The translations under genes and the position numbers were made by a program. Below are positions 57,900-64,000 of a stretch of 64,000 nt of DNA, one piece after another. This DNA is from CAZDVQ01 sp964508975. GTDB taxonomy: Bacteria > Bacteroidota > Bacteroidia > Chitinophagales > Saprospiraceae. The stretch spans positions 41,497-105,496 of the forward strand of contig CAZDVQ010000007.1 of NCBI GenBank assembly GCA_964508975.1, in the 5' to 3' direction. Position 1 is the first letter of the stretch; every line of letters begins with the position of its first letter. Below the pieces are notes generated by a model. That model worked only from the letters and a program-made list of their open reading frames with translations. It was not told where the DNA came from and did not search any database.

Positions 57900-58946
57900 A
57901 TGTCAAACGAACGCGACGCAAAACTCAAAGCACTTCAACTTACGATGGATAAGTTGGACAAAACCTATGGCAAAGGCACTGTAATGCGCCTTGGCGACAA
58001 ACCATCCATCAAGGTAGATGTCATCTCGACGGGTTCTGTCGGGCTTGATATTGCCCTCGGTACCGACGGCCTTCCAAAAGGCAGGATTGTTGAAATTTTC
58101 GGTCCTGAATCTTCTGGTAAAACCACCTTGGCTATCCATGCCATTGCAGAGTGCCAAAAAAGCGGCGGCATCGCTGCATTTATCGATGCAGAACACGCCT
58201 TCGACCGTTTTTACGCCACCAGCCTTGGCGTTAACGTCGATGAACTTGTATTCTCACAGCCCGATAATGGCGAGCAAGCGCTTGAAATTGCCGAGAACCT
58301 CATCCGTTCTGGTGCAGTTGACATCCTAGTAGTTGACTCTGTGGCAGCACTTGTTCCTCGCAGTGAAATTGAAGGGGACATGGGCGATTCTCGTCCAGGC
58401 TTACAAGCCCGACTCATGTCTCAAGCCATGCGTAAATTAACCAGTGCCATTGGCCGTACTAACTGCTGTTGTATTTTCATCAACCAGTTACGTGAAAAAA
58501 TCGGTGTGATGTTCGGTAACCCCGAAACAACCACCGGTGGTAATGCCCTCAAATTCTATGCATCTCAACGCCTTGATATCCGTAAATCAGGTTCTGCTAT
58601 CAAGGATAAAGACGGTAACCTCACCGGTAACCACGTGAAGGTCAAAGTGGTGAAAAACAAACTTTCTCCTCCATTCCGTACAGCCAGCTTCGACATTATG
58701 TTCGGTGGCGGTATTTCTAAAACAGGTGAAATCGTGGATATCGGTGTTGAACTCAACATCGTTGACAAAAGCGGTGCTTGGTATGGCTACGCCGGTACTA
58801 AAATCGCACAAGGTCGCGAAGCTGCCAAACAGTTCATGGAAGACAATCCTGAAGTTGCTGCAGAAATCGAAGCAAAAATCAAAGCAGCAGCTAGCAGCGG
58901 CGTTATCGCAGCCGTTGGAGCAGCTGATGATAGTGGAGACGAGTAG
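57900..58946 (+). CDS. recA: Recombinase RecA
   Basis: I start at ATG 57900 (MSNERDAKLKALQLTMDKLD); the 22 residues upstream are leader. RecA forms filaments on single-stranded DNA, drives strand exchange and triggers LexA cleavage where present. The 348 residues match the family: Walker A GPESSGKT (68-75), Glu-rich AAFIDAEHAFDRFYA, Walker B DILVVDSVAALVP, GLQARLMSQAMRKLTS and the L2-loop segment GGNALKFYASQRLDIR. The C terminus is acidic (DDSGDE). It stands alone with a terminator 35 bases after its stop. Confidence 0.98.
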   Translation: MSNERDAKLKALQLTMDKLDKTYGKGTVMRLGDKPSIKVDVISTGSVGLDIALGTDGLPKGRIVEIFGPESSGKTTLAIHAIAECQKSGGIAAFIDAEHAFDRFYATSLGVNVDELVFSQPDNGEQALEIAENLIRSGAVDILVVDSVAALVPRSEIEGDMGDSRPGLQARLMSQAMRKLTSAIGRTNCCCIFINQLREKIGVMFGNPETTTGGNALKFYASQRLDIRKSGSAIKDKDGNLTGNHVKVKVVKNKLSPPFRTASFDIMFGGGISKTGEIVDIGVELNIVDKSGAWYGYAGTKIAQGREAAKQFMEDNPEVAAEIEAKIKAAASSGVIAAVGAADDSGDE

Positions 58947-58980
58947 TAGTAGTTTGTAGTTCTCTCTTCTCTCTATATGC

Positions 58981-59011
58981 AGCCCTTACCAGCAATGGTA
59001 AGGGCTTTTTT
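58981..59011 (+). terminator. Terminator after recA
   Basis: AGCCCTTACC and GGTAAGGGCT form a perfect 10-base stem with a 6-base loop, then six T. Confidence 0.9.
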
Positions 59012-59065
59012 CATGCCTTTATCCACTTTGCGCACCGGAGATAATCTATTTCACCTCAATTTACA

Positions 59066-59073
59066 TATCTTTG
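59066..59073 (+). promoter_or_regulatory. -7 box TATCTTTG for the exported-protein gene
   Basis: TATCTTTG lies 42 bases before the ATG at 59115 and downstream of the recA terminator, supporting the internal start. Confidence 0.6.
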
Positions 59074-59114
59074 AACCTACATTTACAAATCAGATATCAA
59101 GTATTCCGCAATTC

Positions 59115-59672
59115 ATGAAAAAGATTTTTGCACTTTTAAGCATCTACTGCTTGAGCCTAGGCTTCATTCAAGCCCAAAAGAAAGCGAAGGATTATATCTT
59201 AACGAATACCAATGATACCATCTACGGTACCGTTAGGCCGGGTACACCAGCCCAACGCTCATTGCGTATCGGCTTTACCGCCGAGAACTCCAAGGATGCA
59301 CAACGATACGAGCCTTTCCAGATTAAAGCATACTACTTGGCCAGCGAGAAAGCGACTTACGAGTCGCAACTATACCAAGTGGCCGGCCTCGAATACGCCT
59401 ACGCCGTTTATATGCAACGCATGAACGATGGTTATATCAGGGTGTATGAATACTGGAATACCGAGGGGGAACGTGGCTTCATCCAAACCTTTTTGCAAAG
59501 ATCTGACGAGCGTCTCGTGGAAGTTAATTTCCAGCGGTTCAAAAAACAAATGGTATTGTTTTTCGATGATTTCCCACAGCTCGCCGATAAAATTGAACGC
59601 GGGGCATTCGGCAAAAACGACCTAACCAAAATTGTAAGCGAGTACAACATCTGGAAATCGAGGGGTTGGTAA
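59115..59672 (+). CDS. Exported protein of unknown function
   Basis: I start at ATG 59115, just after a promoter box, at a signal peptide (MKKIFALLSIYCLSLGFIQAQ); the longer frame runs back through the recA terminator. The 185-residue product is mixed: KDYILTNTNDTIYGTVRPG, ENSKDAQRYEPFQIKAYYL, VAGLEYAYAVYMQRMN and a charged C-terminal half (LVEVNFQRFKKQMVLFFDD). It has the style of Bacteroidota proteins with a DTIYGTV turn, possibly a DUF4384 or GWxTD neighbour type, but I cannot name it. No partner. Confidence 0.65.
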   Translation: MKKIFALLSIYCLSLGFIQAQKKAKDYILTNTNDTIYGTVRPGTPAQRSLRIGFTAENSKDAQRYEPFQIKAYYLASEKATYESQLYQVAGLEYAYAVYMQRMNDGYIRVYEYWNTEGERGFIQTFLQRSDERLVEVNFQRFKKQMVLFFDDFPQLADKIERGAFGKNDLTKIVSEYNIWKSRGW

Positions 59673-59728
59673 ACTAAATAACCCCCTGCTTCGTTGATAA
59701 GCTGTCATTCACATGTTTGATTATATTT

Positions 59729-61828
59729 ATGTTTAGTACCATTAGCCTAGCCTATCCCTCGTGGTTTATCCTCCTTTGTCTACTCACTGGAGCCATATAT
59801 GCTATGGGCCTTTATTACCGGGAGAAAAGCTTTGACGAAACCTCCAAGTGGATGAGTACCGGGCTTGGGATTCTCCGCTTTATCGCTGTAAGCCTAATTG
59901 CATTTTTATTACTATCACCGGTACTCAAGTCAAATATTGTTGAAACTAAAAAACCTATTGTAGTCATTGCTCAGGACAACTCCGAATCCATTCGTAACGG
60001 CCTAGGCAAAGACAGCAGCAATTACAACGCTAAACTTAGAGCCTTAAAAGAGCAGCTTTCGACTAAATATGAAGTACAGGATTACTCCTTCGGTAGCAGC
60101 GTTAAACCAGGCTTGAGCCTTGACTACCAAGATAAAACCAGTAATATCTCCGCCATCTTCGATGAGTTTTATGACCTTTATGCGAACCAAAACCTCGGGG
60201 CAGTAATCCTCGCAACCGATGGTATTTACAACGAAGGCAGCAACCCATTGTATAGCAGCTCTAAACTGAATGTTCCCGTGTTTAGTATTGCTCTAGGCGA
60301 TACTGTCGCGAGGCGAGATTTATTCATCAAAAAGCTTTTTAGTAATCGAATTGCATACCTTGGCGACAAGTTCAGCATCGAGGTGGACATTGCAGCGTCA
60401 AACTGTTCAGGCAGCATTTCAAAAATTAGCATCGCCCGTATAGAAGGCGCTAATGCTAGTATTATACAGGAAAAGCCCATCAATATCAACAGCAACGATT
60501 TTTTCCAAACGGAAACTTTTATACTAGATGCGGATAAGCCAGGTGTGCTGCGCTACCGTATTACCGCACAAACCATCAACGGCGAGGCCAGCACTTTGAA
60601 TAACTCGGTCGAGCTATTTATCGACGTACTCGATGCCCGCCAGAAAATACTCATCCTGGCCAATGCACCTCACCCAGACTTAAGTGCGCTCAAGGCCTCT
60701 TTGTCGGAAAACAAGAACTACCTCGCCGAAATACAGTACGCCAATAAGTTTACAGGCGGCGTTGACGCATATGATTTTGTAATCTTGCACCAAGTGCCCG
60801 GCACTACGAGTACAGCCGAGGCCACTATAAACGCACTTAAGGCCAAGAAAATACCTCGATTGTTTATCCTTGGCGCACAAAGCAACCTTGTTGCACTGGC
60901 CAATGCACAAGGATTGTTGTCCGTAAGGGGCAATATCGCACAAACCAACGAGGTGTCTGGCAAACTTGTACCTGGCTTTAGCCTTTTCAAATTAAATGAG
61001 CAGGTAGCTCCAATTTTACCTAAGTTCCCGCCTTTGGTTACACCTTTCGGCGAATACAAAGCCACCGGGAATGCCACTACCCTACTGACGCAACGAATCG
61101 GTAATGTTGAAACGGCTTACCCACTTCTCGTCATGGGCGAAGAACAAGGTGCCAAAGTAGGCGTACTTGCAGGAGAAGGTATCTGGAAATGGCGCTTATT
61201 CGATTACCTTCAACACAAAAACCACGAGATTTACCACGATATCATCGGCAAAACAATCAACTACCTCGCTATCAAGGAAGATAAACGCCGATTCAGAACC
61301 TATAGCGCCAAAAATATTTACAACGAAAACGAGCCTATCATCTTCGATGCAGAACTATACAATGCCAGCTATGAACTCGTAAATGAACCCGACGCATTTC
61401 TCCAAATTAAAGATGAATCAGGTAAAAAGTACGACTTTACCTTTAGCAAAACATCGAATGCGTATAGCTTGAATACTGGATTGTTCCCCGTGGGCAACTA
61501 TACTTTTGAGGCAAAAACTACCTACAATAAAGAAGCCTTCAAGGTTGAAGGCAAATTCAGTGTACAACCTATTCAACTTGAATTATACAACACGAGGGCC
61601 GATCATCAATTGCTTCGCCTCATGAGTGAAAAAGTAGGCGGCAAAACCTTTACCATGAACAATATGGACCAAATTATGGGCAGCATTGAAGCTAATGGCG
61701 AGTTGCCCGCACTACGCTATGAAAGTACTAAAACAAGGTCTATTATTAATCTAAAATGGTTGTTTTTCTTAATTCTCGGCCTGCTTAGTACTGAGTGGTT
61801 TGCCCGAAGATACTTCGGTAGCTACTAG
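59729..61828 (+). CDS. VWA-like membrane protein
   Basis: I start at ATG 59729 (MFSTISLAYPSWFILLCLL); a TTG at 59717 is the alternative. The 699-residue protein has two N-terminal membrane helices (about 11-28, 41-62), then a von Willebrand A-like region (about 72-195) where the metal site begins with QDNSESI, in place of D-x-S-x-S, and VILATDGIYNEGSNP provides the Thr-Asp-Gly. Beta-sandwich regions follow, and a membrane helix near the C terminus (about 675-692, LKWLFFLILGLLSTEWF). This is the BatA/glutamine-amidotransferase-like membrane layout found in Bacteroidota; function unknown. It has a single terminator after it. Confidence 0.8.
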   Translation: MFSTISLAYPSWFILLCLLTGAIYAMGLYYREKSFDETSKWMSTGLGILRFIAVSLIAFLLLSPVLKSNIVETKKPIVVIAQDNSESIRNGLGKDSSNYNAKLRALKEQLSTKYEVQDYSFGSSVKPGLSLDYQDKTSNISAIFDEFYDLYANQNLGAVILATDGIYNEGSNPLYSSSKLNVPVFSIALGDTVARRDLFIKKLFSNRIAYLGDKFSIEVDIAASNCSGSISKISIARIEGANASIIQEKPININSNDFFQTETFILDADKPGVLRYRITAQTINGEASTLNNSVELFIDVLDARQKILILANAPHPDLSALKASLSENKNYLAEIQYANKFTGGVDAYDFVILHQVPGTTSTAEATINALKAKKIPRLFILGAQSNLVALANAQGLLSVRGNIAQTNEVSGKLVPGFSLFKLNEQVAPILPKFPPLVTPFGEYKATGNATTLLTQRIGNVETAYPLLVMGEEQGAKVGVLAGEGIWKWRLFDYLQHKNHEIYHDIIGKTINYLAIKEDKRRFRTYSAKNIYNENEPIIFDAELYNASYELVNEPDAFLQIKDESGKKYDFTFSKTSNAYSLNTGLFPVGNYTFEAKTTYNKEAFKVEGKFSVQPIQLELYNTRADHQLLRLMSEKVGGKTFTMNNMDQIMGSIEANGELPALRYESTKTRSIINLKWLFFLILGLLSTEWFARRYFGSY

Positions 61829-61853
61829 TCCACAGCCTACAGTAATAGCCCGA

Positions 61854-61890
61854 AGCGCCAGCTAGATAGTTCTAGCTGGCGCTTTTTTTT
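61854..61890 (+). terminator. Terminator after the VWA-like gene
   Basis: AGCGCCAGCTAGA pairs perfectly with TCTAGCTGGCGCT around a 4-base loop, followed by eight T. Confidence 0.92.
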
Positions 61891-61923
61891 GTTGGCCCTT
61901 ACTACTGCCTTAGCTAAAATAGC

Positions 61924-61931
61924 TACCTTTG
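61924..61931 (+). promoter_or_regulatory. -7 box TACCTTTG for the transketolase operon
   Basis: TACCTTTG fits TAnnTTTG and lies 17 bases before the ATG at 61948. Confidence 0.6.
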
Positions 61932-61947
61932 CGAAAACAAGATAATC

Positions 61948-62793
61948 ATGCCCGATATTGCCCAATTACAGCGCATTGCCTCACAGGTGCGCCGCGACAT
62001 CATTAGAATGACCAATGGCTCGGCTTCTGGTCACCCTGGTGGTTCACTTGGATGCGCCGACTTTTTAACGGCGCTTTATTTCCACCATCTCCATCACACT
62101 GCAAGCCCATTCGACATGAAAGGACATGGTCAAGATTTATTCTTCTTGTCCAATGGCCACATTTCGCCTGTTTGGTACAGTGTGTTGGCAAGGTCTGGAT
62201 ACTTCCCCGTTCCTGAGCTAGCTACCTTCCGCAAGCTAAACACCCGTTTACAAGGTCACCCAACCACACATGAAGGCCTTCCAGGCGTTAGAATAGCCTC
62301 AGGGTCTCTTGGCCAAGGTATCTCCGCGGCAGTAGGTGCTGCACTTGCAAAACGCATGGATAAGGACGAAAGCCTTGTATGGGTACTTACCGGTGACGGT
62401 GAATTGCAAGAAGGCCAAATCTGGGAAGCCGTTATGTCGGCAGCACACTATAAACTGGGCAAACTTATTTGCGTGGTTGACTGGAATGGCCGCCAAATTG
62501 ATGGCGATACCGACCAAGTGATGTCGCTCAACGATTTACCCGCTAAATGGACCGCCTTTGGTTGGCATGTTTTATACATGAATGGCAACGACATGGCTGA
62601 TACGATCAAAGTAATGGAAGAAGCAAAAGCTTTAACCGCTGGTTCAAAGCCTATTGTAATACTCATGAAAACCGAAATGGGTGCAGGTGTTGATTTCATG
62701 ATGGGATCTCACAAATGGCACGGTGTTGCGCCTAATGACGAACAAATGGCCACTGCCCTTGCCCAACTCGAAGAAACCCTTGGTGATTATTAA
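61948..62793 (+). CDS. Transketolase, N-terminal (ThDP-binding) subunit
   Basis: This 281-residue subunit carries the thiamine diphosphate-binding half of transketolase, which moves two-carbon units between sugar phosphates in the non-oxidative pentose phosphate pathway. Visible are SASGHPGGSLGCADFLTALYF, LSNGHISPVWYSVLA, LQGHPTTHEGLPGVRIASGSLGQGISAAVGAAL, the ThDP motif GDGELQEGQIWEA and DWNGRQIDGD. It is expressed with the C-terminal subunit 21 bases downstream; together they equal one full-length enzyme, a split form known in several Bacteroidota. Confidence 0.95.
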   Translation: MPDIAQLQRIASQVRRDIIRMTNGSASGHPGGSLGCADFLTALYFHHLHHTASPFDMKGHGQDLFFLSNGHISPVWYSVLARSGYFPVPELATFRKLNTRLQGHPTTHEGLPGVRIASGSLGQGISAAVGAALAKRMDKDESLVWVLTGDGELQEGQIWEAVMSAAHYKLGKLICVVDWNGRQIDGDTDQVMSLNDLPAKWTAFGWHVLYMNGNDMADTIKVMEEAKALTAGSKPIVILMKTEMGAGVDFMMGSHKWHGVAPNDEQMATALAQLEETLGDY

Positions 62794-62814
62794 TCCTACA
62801 AATCCTAGACTAAC

Positions 62815-63768
62815 ATGTTACAAAATATAAATAGCATAGGCAAAAAGGCTACACGCGAAGGCTTCGGTGTTGGCTTACATGAAGTTGGTAAATCTAACCC
62901 AAATGTAGTTGCGCTTTGTGCTGACTTGGCTGGCTCACTCCAGATGAATGCCTTTATCAATGAATTCCCTGAACGCTACGTTCAAACTGGTATTGCAGAG
63001 GCCAATATGATGGGCATTGCTGCAGGCTTGGCCACGGCTGGTAAAATTCCATACACAGGTACCTTTGCAAACTTCGCTACAGGCCGGGTGTATGACCAGA
63101 TTCGCCAGTCCATCGCCTATTCACACAAAAACGTGAAAATTTGTGCTTCTCATGCGGGATTAACTTTGGGCGAAGATGGTGCTACGCATCAAATTTTGGA
63201 AGATATCGGCTTGATGAAGATGCTCCCTGAGATGACCGTTGTAAACCCTTGCGATTACAACCAAACTAAGGCAGCTACCATTGCTATCGCTGACCACTAT
63301 GGCCCCGTATATCTACGCTTTGGCCGCCCCAGTTGGCCCATGTTTACGGAGAACTTACCTTTTGTACTAGGCAAGGCACTTATGCTTAACCCCGGCACAG
63401 ATGTGACAATCTTTGCTACTGGTCACTTGGTATGGAATGCTATTGAGGCCGCTCGTGAACTAGAGTCTCGTGGCATGAGCGTTGAAGTAATTAATATTCA
63501 CACCATCAAACCGCTAGATGTTGAAGCCGTTGTTGCTTCTGCTACCAAGACCGGCGCCGTCGTTACCGCTGAGGAACACAACCGCATTGGTGGCCTTGGA
63601 GAAAGCATCGCAGGTGTGCTATCACGTTTCAGGCCTACGCCTATCGAGATGGTTGCAGTAAACGATAGCTTCGGCGAGTCTGGCAAACCAGAAGAATTGT
63701 TGATCAAGTACGGCCTGAGCACTTCCGACGTCATTAAGGCAGCAGAACGCGCTATTGCACGTAAATAA
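62815..63768 (+). CDS. Transketolase, C-terminal subunit
   Basis: This 317-residue subunit holds the pyrimidine-binding and C-terminal domains of transketolase. Signatures are ALCADLAGSLQMNAFINEFPERYVQTGIAEANMMGIAAGLA with the catalytic Glu, FATGRVYDQIRQSIAYS, SHAGLTLGEDGATHQILED with the catalytic His, and YLRFGRPSWPMF; the C-terminal domain has VEVINIHTIKPLD and a HNRIGGLGESIAGVL segment. It pairs with the N-terminal subunit encoded 21 bases upstream. Repeat copy 18 and a terminator follow about 50 bases after its stop. Confidence 0.95.
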   Translation: MLQNINSIGKKATREGFGVGLHEVGKSNPNVVALCADLAGSLQMNAFINEFPERYVQTGIAEANMMGIAAGLATAGKIPYTGTFANFATGRVYDQIRQSIAYSHKNVKICASHAGLTLGEDGATHQILEDIGLMKMLPEMTVVNPCDYNQTKAATIAIADHYGPVYLRFGRPSWPMFTENLPFVLGKALMLNPGTDVTIFATGHLVWNAIEAARELESRGMSVEVINIHTIKPLDVEAVVASATKTGAVVTAEEHNRIGGLGESIAGVLSRFRPTPIEMVAVNDSFGESGKPEELLIKYGLSTSDVIKAAERAIARK

Positions 63769-63807
63769 GTTTCAACCTATACGATTACGAACATGCTCAT
63801 TATTAAT

Positions 63808-63951
63808 ATTTGGGCGCTCCCATAAAAAAAGCCCTTAGTTCAAGAACTAAGGGCTTTTCTTTTATGGTCGGTGTCCTACGTACTCGCTAATCGCTCGGTG
63901 CTTTGCACCCGCTGCTAACGCAGCGGTACTCCGGCCACCTAGCGCGCAATG
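63808..63951 (+). repeat. GC-rich modular repeat, copy 18, carrying a terminator
   Basis: Head ATTTGGGCGCTCC, then the first hairpin position is taken by a terminator (63821-63866), then GGTGTCCTACG, core-like CTCGCTAATCGCTCGGTGC, GCTGCTAACGCAGC and a tail CCTAGCGCGCAATGCC. This is the only copy seen with a terminator in that place. Confidence 0.7.
63821..63866 (+). terminator. Terminator after the transketolase operon
   Basis: CATAAAAAAAGCCCTTAGTTC and GAACTAAGGGCTTTTC plus TTTTATG form a long near-perfect stem around a 2-base centre, and could work in both directions. It lies inside GC-rich copy 18. Confidence 0.85.
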
Positions 63952-63972
63952 CCATTAAGCGTTAATCAGTAT

Positions 63973-64000
63973 ATGACAAAAAAAAGTAGGTTTGCGTTGA
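63973..64000 (+). CDS. Possible start of a gene running off the window end
   Basis: ATG at 63973 opens MTKKSRFAL to the edge, a basic start like many Bacteroidota genes. Only nine codons are visible, so this may be chance. Confidence 0.2.

Noticed and set aside
1..64000. CRISPR array, insertion sequence, integrase or prophage
   Set aside because: No regularly spaced identical repeats with unique spacers, and no transposase with terminal inverted repeats were seen. The Rpn-like gene is a nuclease-family protein, not a full transposon.

Overview
The window comes from a Gram-negative member of the Bacteroidota. Three genes end in type IX secretion (T9SS) sorting domains, one protein carries SprB-type repeats, Rho has a long disordered N-terminal insertion, several genes have TAnnTTTG promoter boxes, and KdsA implies lipopolysaccharide. 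I cannot place it below phylum. It is mostly a housekeeping chromosome segment mixed with secreted and surface proteins. I saw no rRNA, tRNA, CRISPR array, insertion sequence or phage. A run of exactly 100 N at 38035-38134 marks a scaffold join inside a gene.

Layout. 1-7.2 kb: partial coiled-coil lipoprotein, DUF2147 protein, small acidic protein, nadB, OmpA/TSP3 porin, nusB, folD. 7.5-13.5 kb: large membrane-anchored protein, T9SS-exported lectin-like protein, lipoprotein, M23 peptidase. 13.9-25.7 kb: alaS, FadL-like porin, xseB, TlpA-like thioredoxin, rho with a long structured leader, T9SS subtilase, kdsA, small exported protein. 25.7-34.7 kb: secreted metalloprotease, four-helix membrane protein, OmpR/histidine kinase pair, cysS, and a RelE-like toxin with a Panacea antitoxin. 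35.1-47.2 kb: cyanophycinase facing an isoaspartyl peptidase, Rpn/PD-(D/E)XK protein with a tandem heptad repeat broken by the gap, polysaccharide deacetylase, mnmG, SLATT-like DUF4231 protein, TatD, CBM9-like protein, YgjP-like protease, YCF48-like lipoprotein, GNAT-like protein. 47.7-54.8 kb: a tight four-gene surface operon (internally duplicated secreted protein, 1467-residue M23 + SprB + T9SS protein, two lipoproteins). 54.8-64 kb: flavin reductase, degenerate MtfA-like protein, deoxynucleoside kinase, recA, exported protein, VWA-like membrane protein, split transketolase.

The most striking unexplained feature is a family of GC-rich intergenic repeats, 19 copies by my count in both orientations. 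Each is a string of short hairpins with a recognisable core (GGGTTCGCTATTCGCTCC) and a T-rich head ending TTTGGGCG. Some are paired head-out, and several adjoin short periodic AT- or purine-rich tracts. A separate 12-base word, GAGTATGTTTGG, occurs four times near gene ends. Other leads are the rho leader, the MtfA-like protein that has lost its zinc motif, the PanAT-type toxin-antitoxin pair, and the surface operon, whose first gene has near-identical ends but diverged middles.

All calls are from reading sequence; no database search was run. Where a plausible signal peptide, lipobox or family start lay downstream of the longest reading frame, I used the internal start. In at least ten genes the discarded extension would translate a GC-rich repeat or upstream leader.
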